A DNA stretch of 46,035 nucleotides from Rhodoferax sp. (GCA_016790475.1 JAEUOX010000340.1:1-46035), one strand, 5' to 3'; numbered from the stretch's first letter, positions 27,765 to 38,700 are shown. The notes: generated by a model from the sequence alone, not told the origin. Translations and numbers: made by a program.

Positions 27765-29348
27765 TCAGCGCTTGGGCTTGATCTCGTAGGCCAGGGTTTC
27801 CTGGTCCATGCGGGCGGGGACGGTCAGCATGCCCTTCTTGGCGGCCCAGATCGTCTGCAGCTGCACGGTCGGGATCAGCGCGCGGTCGTTCATCGACAGC
27901 TCGGTGGCCTTCTCGAACAGCGCGCGGCGTTTCGGGTCGTCCATCGTCTTGGCGCCTTCCTGCAGCAGCTTGTCGACTTCGGCGTTCGAGTAGCCCTGCT
28001 TGTTGAAGGCACCCAGGCCCCGCGCCGGGTCGGCGGTGTGCACCAGCGAGCCGTAGGTGTAGCTGGCCTCGCCGGTCAGCGTGCCCCAGCCGCTCATCCA
28101 CAGGCTGTACTCGCCCTTCTGCTGGGCCGGGAAGAACACCGTGCCGTTGAGGGCGTTGGCGTTGATCTTCAGGCCGGCGCGGGCCCACATCTGCGACAGC
28201 GCCTCGCACACCGCCGAGTCCCCCGGCAGCCGGTTGTTGGTGCAGAAGAAGTCCAGTTCGAAGCCCTTCGGATAACCGGCGTCCGCCAGCAGCTTCTTGG
28301 CCTTGTTGACGTCATACGGCCGCTCCGGCAGCTTGGTGCTGCCACCGAAGAAGTTGGACGGCATCAGCTGGTTGGCCGGCTTGCCCAGACCTTCGAGCAC
28401 GACGCGCACCAGGGTCTTGCGGTCGATCGCGAGATCCATGGCTTCCCGCACCTTCGGGTCGCGCAGCGGGTTGGCCGCGATCTCCTTGCCGTCCACCTTG
28501 GCCGGCTTGGGCAGGGTTTCCTTGACGTTGGGCGTGATGTTCAGGATGTAGACGGTGTCGGCGATGAAGGTGTCCACCGACTTGTCCCGCTGCATCGCGG
28601 CGTAGTCGGTCGCGGGTACATAGTTCACCAGGTCGACCTGGCCGGACTTCAGCGCCGCGATGCGCGCCGGGTCACTCGGGATCTCCTTGCGCACGACCTT
28701 CTGCCAGGGCTGCTTCTCGCCCCAGTAGCCGTCAAAGCGCTCCATGACCATGTCGCCCTTCGGCGTCCAGGAAACGAACTTGTATGGGCCGGTGCCGATC
28801 GCCGCCTTGCCGGAGTTGAACTGCTCGTTGCGGGCCTCCATGCCAATCGACTTCGGCACGACGAACAGGCGGATGAAATCGTTGGGCAGCGTCGGGGCCA
28901 CGGCCTTGGTGATCACGTGCAGCGTGTACTTGTCGACGACCTTGGTCTCCTTGACCTGCTTGGTGTAGATCGTCATGCTCATCGGGCCGGTCACGACCGG
29001 GATGCGGTCGATCGAGAACTTCACATCCTCGGCGGTCAGCTCGGAGCCGTCATGGAACTTGACGCCCTGGCGGATCTTGAATTCCCAGGTGGTCTCGTCG
29101 ACCGGCTTCCAGGACACGGCCAGACCCGGCTTGAGGCCGAGCTTGGCGTCGGCCATGACGACCGTGTCGAACACATGGCGCAGCGCCTCGGCCTGGCCGC
29201 CCAGGGTGGACCAGTGCGGATCCATCGAGTCGGGGCCGGCCCGCACGCCGATCGTGAGGGTCTGTGCGGAAACAGTGCCGGCGGCCAGCGCCGAGCCGAG
29301 AAAGAGCGCCGCAGCCAGCCGGGCGCCATGGTGCATTACCAGTTTCAT
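27765..29348 (-). CDS. ABC transporter substrate-binding protein, family 5
   Basis: 527 residues. The ATG at 29348 was chosen because AAGGAG lies just upstream and the first ~29 residues form a signal peptide (LAAALFLGSALAAGTVSAQ). The mature start TLTIGVRAGPDSMDPHWSTL is characteristic of family-5 binding proteins; TTWEFKIRQGVKFHDGSELT and AAIGTGPYKFVSWTPKGD follow. It captures the ligand in the periplasm for the leftward importer. It is transcribed divergently from the GntR-type regulator, which probably controls both directions. The ligand is unknown; neighbouring amidohydrolases suggest a peptide or cyclic amide. Confidence 0.94.
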   Translation of the reverse strand: MKLVMHHGARLAAALFLGSALAAGTVSAQTLTIGVRAGPDSMDPHWSTLGGQAEALRHVFDTVVMADAKLGLKPGLAVSWKPVDETTWEFKIRQGVKFHDGSELTAEDVKFSIDRIPVVTGPMSMTIYTKQVKETKVVDKYTLHVITKAVAPTLPNDFIRLFVVPKSIGMEARNEQFNSGKAAIGTGPYKFVSWTPKGDMVMERFDGYWGEKQPWQKVVRKEIPSDPARIAALKSGQVDLVNYVPATDYAAMQRDKSVDTFIADTVYILNITPNVKETLPKPAKVDGKEIAANPLRDPKVREAMDLAIDRKTLVRVVLEGLGKPANQLMPSNFFGGSTKLPERPYDVNKAKKLLADAGYPKGFELDFFCTNNRLPGDSAVCEALSQMWARAGLKINANALNGTVFFPAQQKGEYSLWMSGWGTLTGEASYTYGSLVHTADPARGLGAFNKQGYSNAEVDKLLQEGAKTMDDPKRRALFEKATELSMNDRALIPTVQLQTIWAAKKGMLTVPARMDQETLAYEIKPKR

Positions 29349-29470
29349 CCAACTCTCCTTGTTGTTACCATGTAGGCGAGATACCGTACCAACACAATAT
29401 AACACGTGAGTAATAGTGGGCCTAGTAGCCCGTAAAAAGGAGACATTCCGTTATACTGTGCTAGTTGATT
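29349..29470. promoter_or_regulatory. Divergent control region between binding protein and GntR-type regulator
   Basis: A 122-base AT-rich island. An inverted repeat GTTGTTAC (29361-29368) with GTACCAAC (29386-29393), 7 of 8 matching across 17 bases, is a candidate operator for the regulator. TATACT (29452-29457) is a good -10 for the rightward gene and predicts a start about 7 bases before its ATG. An AAAAAGGAG at 29434-29442 looks like a ribosome site but no useful start follows it. Leftward, a TATATT-like box lies near 29397-29402 on the minus strand. Confidence 0.55.
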
Positions 29471-30594
29471 ATGACAGATACGCTCGATCCTCGGTCCGCC
29501 GCAGTGCCCCGGTCGCTCCCGCCAGCGGGGCCACCCGCAGAGGCCACCGACGCCGCCGACACGGCCCCCCCGGCCGCCGACAGTGCGCACATCCTGGCGC
29601 AGCTGGCCGGCTCGCTGGACCGCTCGCTGCCGGTGCCGCTGGGCACCCAGCTGCGCGGCCTGATCGAATTCGGCATCGCACTGGGTGAGCTGCCCGCCGG
29701 CCAGCGGCTGCCCTCGGTCCGCGAGCTGGCGGAGCACGCCGGCATCGCCCCGATGACGGTCTCCAGCGTCTACCGCGAACTGCGCCTGTCCGGCCTGATC
29801 GAGACCCGCCCCGGGGCCGGCACCTATGTCGGCGACGGCCACCGCAGCGACGGTCTGCGCTCGTCGGCGATGCGCAAGCTGCAGCGGCGCATCGACCGCC
29901 TGCTGGCCGAGGCGCAGGCGCTGGGGCTGGCGCCCTCGCTGGTCGCCTCGCTGGTCAATGCCCGCGCGTCACGCAGCCGCCCGCCGGTGCAGGGCCTGCG
30001 CATCCTGATGATCGGCAACTTCCTGGACACCACCGAGAAATACGTGGAGCGCATCCGCGGCCACCTGCAGCCCGGCGACACCATTGCCGCGACGACGATG
30101 GATGCCTTCCAGGCCGCGCTGGCGGAGCCCTTCCCGTACGACCTGTGCGTCGCGCTGGCGCATCGGCGCGGCGAGGTCGAGAACCGCGTCCCGGCCGGCG
30201 TGCCGGTGGTCGGCCTGAGCTTCATCCCGGCCGAGGAGACGCGCGCGCTGCTGGCGGCCATCGACCCGATGGCGCGGGTCGGCATCGTCTCGGTGTTCCC
30301 GGAGTTCATGGCCCTGATGAAGCTGGGGGTGGCGCGGTTCACGCCGCATGTCTCCAGTGCCGACATGCGACTGGCCACGGCGCCCGACATCGAGGGCTTC
30401 GTGCAGGGTGTCGATGTGCTGATCTATGCCAGTGGTGCCGGCGCGGTGCTGCGCCATCTGCCCTCGGACCGCCAGGCCATCGAATTCCGCTACGTGCCGG
30501 ACCCGCACGCGATCCAGGAAACGCTGATCCCCGCGATCGAGCGCCTGCGCTCGCCCGGCGCAGCGACCCCCACCACGACAAAGGACGACACCCC

Positions 30595-30598
<4 letters not shown>
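29471..30598 (+). CDS. GntR-type regulator with long uncharacterised effector domain
   Basis: 375 residues, ATG at 29471. After a ~40-residue proline/alanine-rich start, a GntR winged helix occupies about residues 55-120 (LRGLIEFGIALGELPAGQRL, PSVRELAEHAGIAPMTVSSVYREL, GLIETRPGAGTYV). The following ~240 residues are not FCD, UTRA or an aminotransferase domain. They alternate strands and helices (LRILMIGNFLDTTEKYVERI, DLCVALAHRRGEV, GVPVVGLSFIPAEETRALLA, RVGIVSVFPEFMALM, VDVLIYASGAGAVL) like a two-lobed Rossmann-type sensor, loosely recalling the PrpR N-terminal domain. It overlaps the next gene and probably senses the compound handled by the cluster. Confidence 0.85.
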
Positions 30599-31290
<692 letters not shown>

Positions 31291-31303
31291 CGCGGGCGCT
31301 GCG

Positions 31304-32323
31304 ATGACCCACGAGAACACCATCCTGATCTGGGGTGCCGGCGCGATCGGCGGCACGCTGGGCGCCTACTGGGCACGCGCCGGCGAGGACGTGCTGCTGG
31401 TCGACATCGTGCAGGAGCATGTCGATGCGGTCAACCGCGACGGCCTGGCGATCGAAGGGCCGGTCGAGGCCTTCACGCAGCGGCTGCGGGCGGTGCGCCC
31501 GCAGGACGTGACGGGCACCTACCGGCGCATCGTGCTGGCCGTCAAGGCGCACCACACGGCTGATGCGGTGCGCGCGCTGCAGCCTCATCTGGCCGCGGAC
31601 GGCTCGGTGCTGTCGGCGCAGAACGGTCTCAACGAACTGGAGATCGCGCAGGTCATCGGGCGCGAGCGCACGGTGGGCTGCTTTGTCAATTTCGGCGCCG
31701 ACTGGCTGGGCCCCGGCCGCATCCTGTTCGGCAACCGCGCGGCGGTGGCGGTCGGCGAGCTCGACGGCAGCCTGACACCCCGCGTGCAGGACTACCTGCG
31801 CCTGCTGCAGATCTTCGACCCGAACGCGGTCGTCACGCCCAACATCTGGGGCTACCTGTGGGGCAAGCTGGGCTACGGCGCGATCCTGTTCGCGACCGCG
31901 CTGACCAACGAATCCATGTCCGACAACCTGGGCTCGAAGCGGCACTTCCCGGTGTTTCGCGGGCTTGGGCGCGAGGTGATGGCGGTGGCGCGGGCACGCG
32001 GCGTGGAGCCGCTCGGCTTCAATGGTTTCGACCCGGCGGCCTTCATGCCCGAGGCGGACGAAGCCGCCGCACGGCGCTCGGTGGCCGCGATGGAGGAGTT
32101 CAACCGGCACACCGCGAAGACGCACTCCGGCATCTGGCGCGACCTGGCGGTGCGCAAGCGCAAGACCGAGGTCGACGCGCAGATCGCGATCATCGCGCCG
32201 CTGGGCCGTGAAGCCGGTGTGGACACGCCGCTGCTGCAGAAGCTGGTGGCGCTGATCCACGACATCGAGGATGGGCGGCGCGCACAGTCCTGGGAAACGC
32301 TGGACGCGTTGCTGCCGGCATGA
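31304..32323 (+). CDS. Ketopantoate reductase (ApbA/PanE) family protein
   Basis: 339 residues. The N-terminal NADP-binding Rossmann motif is IWGAGAIGGTLGAYWARAG, followed by the LAVKAHHTADAV segment and the LSAQNGLNELEI region where the family's asparagine sits. The helical C-terminal domain begins near WGYLWGKLGYGAILFATALT, which holds the catalytic lysine of the family. It reduces a 2-keto acid or related carbonyl with NADPH. Context in a catabolic operon makes a role other than pantothenate synthesis more likely. The following SDR gene overlaps it by 4 bases. Confidence 0.88.
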   Translation: MTHENTILIWGAGAIGGTLGAYWARAGEDVLLVDIVQEHVDAVNRDGLAIEGPVEAFTQRLRAVRPQDVTGTYRRIVLAVKAHHTADAVRALQPHLAADGSVLSAQNGLNELEIAQVIGRERTVGCFVNFGADWLGPGRILFGNRAAVAVGELDGSLTPRVQDYLRLLQIFDPNAVVTPNIWGYLWGKLGYGAILFATALTNESMSDNLGSKRHFPVFRGLGREVMAVARARGVEPLGFNGFDPAAFMPEADEAAARRSVAAMEEFNRHTAKTHSGIWRDLAVRKRKTEVDAQIAIIAPLGREAGVDTPLLQKLVALIHDIEDGRRAQSWETLDALLPA

Positions 32324-33075
32324 AGCTCGAACTCGCAGGCCGACGGGCCATCGTCACCGGCGCCGCGCAAGGTATCGGCCGCGCGATCGTGCAGGCGCTG
32401 GCGGCCGAAGGCGTGCAGGTGGCTGCGTTCGACATCGACGCAGGCGGCCTGCCGCAGGCCGTGGCGGCGGGTGCGGTGCTGACACACGCGGTCGACCTGG
32501 CCGACCGGTCGGCGGTGCAGGCGGCCGTGCAGCGGGTGGCCGACGCACTGGGCGGCGTCGACATCCTGGTCAACTGCGCCGGCGGCGTGCGCGGTCAGGT
32601 GGGCCGGCCCCTGCAGGAGATCCGCGAGGCCGACTGGCAGGTGCTGTTCGAGGCCAATGTGCATGGCGCGTTCTGGTGTTCGCAGGCGGTGGCGACGCAC
32701 ATGCAGCGCGGTGGTTACGGCCGCATCGTCAACATTGCTTCGGGGGCCGGCCTGCGGCCCAGCCTGACCGGCATCCAGGCCTATACCGCGTCCAAGCATG
32801 CGCTGGTCGGCCTGACGCGGCAGCTCGGGCTGGAGCTCGGCCCCAGCGGCATCACCGTCAACAGCGTGGCGCCGGGCTTCGTGCTGTCGAACCCGGCCAC
32901 GCAGCGGCAGTGGGAGAGTTACGGCCCCGAGGGCCAGCAGCGCCTGATCGAGAGCATCCACACCCGGCGCCTGGGGCGCCCGGAGGACATCGCCGATGCG
33001 GTGGTGTTTCTGGTGTCCGCCGCGGCCAGCTGGATTTCCGGGCAGATACTCTCGGTCGACGGCGGGCGTTCCTAG
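32320..33075 (+). CDS. SDR family NAD(P)-dependent oxidoreductase
   Basis: 251 residues, classical short-chain dehydrogenase. Cofactor motif TGAAQGIGRAIVQALAAEG, aspartate for NAD preference in AFDID, NNAG-equivalent NCAGGV, catalytic serine in NIASGAGL and YTASK (Tyr-x-x-x-Lys). The C-terminal WISGQILSVDGGRS is typical. Unlike the region 2 SDR, the active site is complete. ATG overlaps the preceding stop by 4 bases. Probably oxidises a hydroxyl in the pathway; substrate unknown. Confidence 0.92.
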   Translation: MKLELAGRRAIVTGAAQGIGRAIVQALAAEGVQVAAFDIDAGGLPQAVAAGAVLTHAVDLADRSAVQAAVQRVADALGGVDILVNCAGGVRGQVGRPLQEIREADWQVLFEANVHGAFWCSQAVATHMQRGGYGRIVNIASGAGLRPSLTGIQAYTASKHALVGLTRQLGLELGPSGITVNSVAPGFVLSNPATQRQWESYGPEGQQRLIESIHTRRLGRPEDIADAVVFLVSAAASWISGQILSVDGGRS

Positions 33076-33108
33076 GCCCGTCTCGTGTCATTGCAACTGG
33101 AGACCGCC

Positions 33109-34023
33109 ATGCAGCCTTCCGACCCGGATCAGAACCCGCCACCGCCCTGGGCCTGGAGCGAGGCCGAATGGCGCGCCCGCGTCGCGCAGGTGCGTGCCGG
33201 TCGCCCGATGAAACCCGCGCGCTGGAAGAACGGTGCGCGCTGTGCGGTCGCGCTGTCCTTCGACTCCGACCACGAGACCAACGAACTGCGCGACGGCGGC
33301 AAGTCGATCGGTCGCATGTCGCAGGGCCAGTACGGCAACCGCCAGGGCGTGCCGCGGATCCTGCGCGCGCTGGCGCAGCACCAGGCGCCGGCCACCTTCT
33401 TCGTGCCGGCGGTGTCGGCCCTGCTGTACCCCGACGAGCAGCGGCAGGTGGTGGCCCAGGGCCACGAGATCGGCATCCACGGCTGGATCCACGAGCTCAA
33501 CAGCCTGCTGCCCTATGCGACCGAGCGGGATCTGATGTTCCGCGCAGCCGACACGCTGGAGCAGATCACCGGCGTGCGGCCGGTCGGCATGCGCACGCCC
33601 TCCTGGGACTTCAGCCCGTCCACGCTGCGCATCCAGCGCGAGCTCGGTCTGCTGTACGACTCCTCGCTGATGGCCGACGACGACGCCTACGAGCTGCTGG
33701 AGAACGGCGAGGCCACCGGCATCGTCGAGCTGCCGGTGGAGTGGATCCGGGACGACGCCGTCTACTTCAACATGAACCGGCATTCCGGCCTGCGGCCCTA
33801 CACGCCGCCGGCCGACGTGTTCGACATCTTCGTGCGGGAGTTCGACCGCGCCCACGACGAAGGTGGCCTGTTCCTGCTGACGATGCATCCGCATGTGATC
33901 GGCTACCGTTCGCGCATCTGGATCCTGGAGCAGCTGCTGGCGCATGTCCGGCAGCGCGCCGATGTGTGGATCGCCACCCATGCCGACATCGCCCGCTACC
34001 TGCAGGCGCAATGCCCGGCCTGA
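33109..34023 (+). CDS. Polysaccharide deacetylase (NodB) family hydrolase, PuuE/cyclic-imidase-like
   Basis: 304 residues from ATG 33109, which has CTGGAG 6 bases upstream; an in-frame GTG at 33085 lacks one. NodB-fold carbohydrate-esterase-4-like metal enzyme: the metal/base aspartates are in LSFDSDHETNEL, the two histidines in GHEIGIHGWIHE, and the late histidine in LTMHPHVIGYRSR. There is no signal peptide, so it is cytoplasmic. Cytoplasmic members of this clade open cyclic amides (allantoin in PuuE, cyclic imides) rather than deacetylate polysaccharide. Together with creatininase and isoaspartyl-peptidase genes this points to stepwise amide cleavage. Confidence 0.85.
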   Translation: MQPSDPDQNPPPPWAWSEAEWRARVAQVRAGRPMKPARWKNGARCAVALSFDSDHETNELRDGGKSIGRMSQGQYGNRQGVPRILRALAQHQAPATFFVPAVSALLYPDEQRQVVAQGHEIGIHGWIHELNSLLPYATERDLMFRAADTLEQITGVRPVGMRTPSWDFSPSTLRIQRELGLLYDSSLMADDDAYELLENGEATGIVELPVEWIRDDAVYFNMNRHSGLRPYTPPADVFDIFVREFDRAHDEGGLFLLTMHPHVIGYRSRIWILEQLLAHVRQRADVWIATHADIARYLQAQCPA

Positions 34024-34045
34024 CCTTCTTCATCGTTTTCCCACC

Positions 34046-35011
34046 ATGAGCACTTCCTCCCCCGGCCGCTTCACGCTGGCCATCCACGGCGGCGCTGGCA
34101 CCATCCTGCGCTCCACGATGACGCCCGAGCGCGAGGCGGCCTACCATGCCGGCCTGCGCCGCGCGCTGGCCGCCGGCCATGCCGTGCTCGCTGCCGGTGG
34201 CCCGGCGCTGGACGCCGTCACCGCCGCCGTCATGGCGCTGGAGGACGAGCCGCTCTTCAACGCCGGGCGCGGCGCGGTCTACACCAGTGCCGGCAAGCAG
34301 GAGATGGATGCGGCCGTCATGAACGGGCAGGACCATGCCGCCGGCGCGGTGGCTGGCATCTGCGGCCCGCGCAACCCGGTGTTGGCCGCGCGCGCCGTGA
34401 TGGAGAAGACGGAACACGTGCTGCTGATCGGCAGCGCCGCGATGGACTTCTGCCGCGCGCAGGGGCTGGTGATGGAGGCTCCCGAGTACTTCTTCACCCA
34501 GGCGCGCTGGGACGCCTTGCAGAGCACGCTGGCCATGCGCCGCACCGGCACGCAGGACCAGGATGAATCCCGCAAGCATGGCACCGTCGGCGCTGTCGCG
34601 CGGGATGTGCATGGCCATCTGGCGGCAGCCACGTCCACCGGCGGCATGACGGCGAAGGCACCGGGTCGTGTCGGCGATACGCCGGTCATTGGCGCCGGCA
34701 CCTGGGCGGACGACGCCAGCTGCGCCGTCTCGGGCACCGGCCATGGCGAAGTGTTCATCCGCTTTGCCGCCGCGCAGGAAATCTCGGCCCGCATGCGGCT
34801 CGCCGGCCAGACCCTGGAGCAGGCCGCCCGCGCGGTGGTCATGGACGTGCTGGCCCCCAACGACGGGAGCGGCGGCGTGATCGCGGTGGACAAGGACGGC
34901 GGCTACAGCCTGCCGTTCAACTGCGCGGGCATGTACCGGGGCGTGGTGATGCAGGATGGGGCGCTGCGGACGGCGATCTACGAGGAGGCGCTGCAGGCCC
35001 GCCAGCCCTGA
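34046..35011 (+). CDS. Isoaspartyl peptidase/L-asparaginase (Ntn hydrolase)
   Basis: 321 residues, ATG at 34046. The N-terminus LAIHGGAGTI and the FNAGRGAVYTSAG segment are diagnostic of plant-type asparaginases. Autocleavage should occur before T180 in KHGTVGAVARD, giving alpha and beta subunits with Thr as nucleophile. TSTGGMTAKAPGRVGDTPVIGAG and GTGHGEVFIR complete the active site. It hydrolyses beta-aspartyl dipeptides and asparagine in the cytoplasm. As last gene of the rightward run it may finish degradation of an imported isoaspartyl or similar amide. Confidence 0.93.
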   Translation: MSTSSPGRFTLAIHGGAGTILRSTMTPEREAAYHAGLRRALAAGHAVLAAGGPALDAVTAAVMALEDEPLFNAGRGAVYTSAGKQEMDAAVMNGQDHAAGAVAGICGPRNPVLAARAVMEKTEHVLLIGSAAMDFCRAQGLVMEAPEYFFTQARWDALQSTLAMRRTGTQDQDESRKHGTVGAVARDVHGHLAAATSTGGMTAKAPGRVGDTPVIGAGTWADDASCAVSGTGHGEVFIRFAAAQEISARMRLAGQTLEQAARAVVMDVLAPNDGSGGVIAVDKDGGYSLPFNCAGMYRGVVMQDGALRTAIYEEALQARQP

Positions 35012-35028
35012 GCGCCCTGGCGCTCAGG
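35007..35028. terminator. Hairpin spanning both stop codons of convergent genes
   Basis: Perfect 10-base arms CCTGAGCGCC (35007-35016) and GGCGCTCAGG (35019-35028) with a two-base CT loop. The left arm contains the TGA of the isoaspartyl peptidase gene and the right arm the stop of the leftward redoxin gene. Probably a two-way terminator; no T tract. Confidence 0.6.
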
Positions 35029-35653
35029 CACCTGTCTTGTACTTGATCGAGCAGCCGTAGGGCCGTGTCGTGGCCGGGTTCAGCGGCTGCCCTGCGAGTG
35101 CCTGGCTGACGCCCTGCTTCACATAGTTGACCGCCTTCGGGATGTCGTCGGCGCTGGACGACGGGATGCTGTCGATGCCGCCAGCATAGGCCAGCCGGCC
35201 CTGCGGGTCAACGATGTACAGGTGCGGCGTGGTGCGGGCGCCGTAGGCCCGCCCGACCGTACCTTCCGGGTCCATCAGTGTGCGGGTCGGCGCAGCCTTC
35301 TGCCGGGTCATCCAGCCGGCGAGCTTGTCCGGGGCCAGATAGTCGTAGCTCTGCGCCTCGGTGGAGTTGATCGCCAGCCACACGACGCCCTTGCCGGTGA
35401 CCTCCTTCTGCGTGCCCTGCATGTTGGCGCTCTGGTAGTGCTTGCGCACATACGGGCAGCCGGGGTTGACCCACTCCAGCACGACATGCCGGCCCTTGAA
35501 TTCGCTCAGGCGCACCGTCTTGCCGGCGGTGTCGGTCAGCGTGAAGTCGGGGGCGGGCTGGCCCACCGCCGGGGCGGCCAGGGCCATCGGGAGCGCGGCC
35601 AGGCCGGCACACAGGGCCAGCACGGACCGGGCGAGGGATCGACGCAGCATCAT
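35024..35653 (-). CDS. Exported redoxin (AhpC/TSA-thioredoxin fold) protein
   Basis: 209 residues from the first of two ATGs at 35653, 8 bases after AGGAGG. A signal peptide ends near ALA-AP (residue 27). The redoxin fold is shown by VGQPAPDFTLTDTAGKTVRL, EWVNPGCPYVRKHYQS with C66, and TRTLMDPEGTVGRAYGARTTPHLYIVD. There is no CxxC; instead a second cysteine, C201, lies in the C-terminal PYGCSIKY. This fits a small family of periplasmic redoxins with the NPxCPxV motif. Likely a periplasmic thiol-based oxidoreductase. It stands alone, with ~95 bases before the topoisomerase gene. Confidence 0.85.
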   Translation of the reverse strand: MMLRRSLARSVLALCAGLAALPMALAAPAVGQPAPDFTLTDTAGKTVRLSEFKGRHVVLEWVNPGCPYVRKHYQSANMQGTQKEVTGKGVVWLAINSTEAQSYDYLAPDKLAGWMTRQKAAPTRTLMDPEGTVGRAYGARTTPHLYIVDPQGRLAYAGGIDSIPSSSADDIPKAVNYVKQGVSQALAGQPLNPATTRPYGCSIKYKTGA

Positions 35654-35749
35654 CGGGCAGTCCTCCTGCAAGCGAGGAGCACAGCTTAGCGCGGCCGCAA
35701 TGGGCCGGTGCGGCATGGGGATTGCCGGCCCCGTCCGCGCCAGGCAGCC

Positions 35750-38700
35750 CTATTGCAGGTGCGGCCCGATCAGCCCGGCCAGCTCGAACATCGTGACCTG
35801 CGGCTTGCCGAAGACCTTCTGCAGCTTGGCATCGGCGTTGATCGTGCGCTTGTCGCGCGCGTCCTGCAGGCCCTGCGCCTTGATGTAGTCCCAGAGCTTC
35901 TTGACGACCTCGGTGCGGGCGGTCAGGCCGTCCCCGACGATGGCGGCCAGCGCCGGGCTCGGCGTAAGCGTGCCGGCCTTGGGCGCCTTGGCCGCCCGGG
36001 ATGGCGCCGCCGCCTTCGCAGCGGTCACTTTCCTGGCCGGGGCCTTCTTGGCGGTCGGCTTCTTCGCCGCCACCTTGGCTGCGGCGGCAGCCGGCGCCGC
36101 CTTCTTGGCTGCCGGCGCCGCCGGGCGGGCGGGGGCCGCGGTCTTGCCCGCGGCCGTCTTGCGCGGCGGGAACTTGGACGGCGCGAACTCGAAGCCGACC
36201 TTGCCGGCCTCGGCGTCCCAGGCCAGCATGGCCTTGAAGTTGCGCCGGGTGCGCATCGACACGAACTTGTCCAGCATGTCGGTCTTGCCGGTGGCCAGCA
36301 GCTTGCCGAACTGCTCCCGCGTGACCGGCTGCTGCAGGATCACCTGGCCGGACTTGAAGTCGCAGCTCGGGGTGACCTGCTCCAGCGTCGGCACCGACCG
36401 GGCGCAGACATAGTTCTTGCCGTGCTCGTACACCGCGCCGCCGCACTTCGGGCACGCACCGAGCGATTCCTGGCCGCCAAAGTCGATCAGCTCGCCGGAT
36501 TCCTCGGCCGCCTTGTCGTCGCCGAAGTCGAACTCCAGCTTGTAGTTCTTCGCGTCCTCGTCGTACTTGATGACCATCTCGGCCGTGAAGGGCCAGCCCG
36601 CCTTGGAGCGGAAGCCGTCCAGCGGCCCGATCTTGCGGTCGCGCAGGAACTGCTCGACCTCGGCCACCTCGAAGGTGCGCCCGGCCGGCGTCTTGCCGAA
36701 CGAGAAGCCGCAGCCGTCCTCCGTGCCGGACTTGCCGGTGCAGGCGTAGCGCCGGTAGTTCTCCTTGATGACGCCGCCGCAGTTCGGGCAGGGCGTCTGC
36801 AGCGTCGCGTAGTCGCCCGGGATCGTGTCGCGGTCGTACTCCTTGGCTTTCTTGACCATGCGCTCGGTCATCGCGGCGATCTCGGCCATGAAGCTGTCGC
36901 GGCTCAGCTTGCCGTGCTCCATCTGCGCGAGCTTGTATTCCCATTCGCCGGTCAGCTCCGCGCGGGAGAGCTCCTCGACGCCCAGGCCGCGCAGCAGCGT
37001 CATCAGCTGGAAGGCCTTGGCCGTGGGGATCAGCTCGCGGCCCTCGCGCAGCATGTACTTCTCGTTGATCAGGCCTTCGATGATGCTGGAGCGGGTGGCC
37101 GGTGTGCCCAGCCCCTTCTCGTGCATTGCGGCGCGCAGGTCCTCGTCCTCGATCAGCTTGCCGGCGCCCTCCATCGCGCCGAGCAGCGTGGCCTCGGTGT
37201 AGCGCGCGGGCGGGCGGGTCTGCAGCCCGCGGGTCTCGACCGCGGCGACGCCGACCTTCTCGCCCGGCTTCACCGGCACCAGCATCGCCGGGTTCTTCTC
37301 GTCGCCGTCACGCGTTTCGTCCTGCGCCTCCTTGCCGTAGATGGCCAGCCAGCCCGGCTTCACAAGCACCTTGCCCTCGGTCTTGAAGCTGTGGCCGGCC
37401 GCGACCGAGATGCGGGTCGTGACCTGGTATTCGGCACTCGGGTAGAACACCGCCATGAAGCGCCGCACAACCAGGTCATAGACCTTCTGCTCCGCCTCGC
37501 TCAGGCCCTGGGCCGGCTGCAATGTAGGAATGATCGCGAAGTGGTCGCTTACCTTGGCGTTGTCGAAGATACGCTTGCTGGGCTTGATGTAGTTGCCCTT
37601 CAGTGCCGTCGCCGCGAAGGGGGCCAGATGCTTCATGCCGCTGTCGGCCAGCATCTCGAAGGTCTTCTTGACGACCGGCAGGTAGTCCTCGGGCAGCGCG
37701 CGCGAATCGGTCCGCGGGTAGGTCAGCGCCTTGTGGCGCTCGTACAGGCTTTGCGCGATGGCCAGCGTGGTCTTCGCGCTGAAGCCGAACTTGCCGTTGG
37801 CCTCGCGCTGCAACGAGGTCAGGTCGAACAGCAGCGGGCTGGCCTGCGTCGTGGGCTTGCTTTCCTCGGTGACGGTGGCGGTCTTGCCGCGCACCGCGTC
37901 GGCGATCTTCTGAGCGTCGGCCAGCGTCCAGAGGCGGTCGGCGCGCAGCTCCGCATCCGGCTCCTCGGTGTTGCCGGCGGCCTGGTTGGCCGCCGCCTTC
38001 TTCCAGGTCGGGTCGAACCACTTGCCCGGGTACTCGCCGGCGGCGGCCGCGAAGCTGGCATGGATCTCCCAGTAGTTGCGGCTGACGAACTTGCGGATCT
38101 TCTCCTCGCGCTCGACAACGACCGACAGCGTGGGCGTCTGCACCCGGCCCACGGTGGTCAGGAAGAAGCCGCCGTCGCGCGAGTTGAAAGCCGTCATCGC
38201 CCGCGTGCCGTTGATGCCGACCAGCCAGTCCGCCTCAGAGCGGCAGCGGGCGGCGTCGGCCAGCGGCAGCATCTGCCGATCGGTGCGCAGCGTCTCGAAG
38301 CCCTCGCGGATCGCCTGGGGCGTCATCGACTGCAGCCACAGGCGCTGCACCGGATGCTTGACCTTGCTGTATTGCTGGATCAGCCGGAAGATCAGCTCGC
38401 CCTCACGCCCGGCGTCGCAGGCGTTGATGAAGGCGCCGACATCCTTGCGCTTGGCCAGCCGCACGATCGCGTTGAGCCGGGTCTTGGTCTTGTCGAGCGG
38501 CTTGAGTTCGAAATGGGGCGGGATCACCGGCAGGTGCGCAAAGCTCCACTTGCCGCGCTTGACGTCGAACTCCTCAGGGGCCTGGATCTCGACCAGGTGA
38601 CCGACCGCACTGGTGACAACGTACTTCTCGTTCTCGAAATGCTCTTCCATCTTGTCGAACTTGCCCGCCACCGGCGTGAGCGCACGCACGATGTCCTGCG

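Noticed and set aside
26694-29375. Long plus-strand frame opposite the second importer
   Set aside because: His/Gln/Arg-rich shadow of permease and binding-protein genes that show clear motifs on the other strand.
31304-32323. Pantothenate biosynthetic panE
   Set aside because: Family match is good, but no pan genes are nearby and the gene overlaps catabolic oxidoreductases, so the symbol was not assigned.
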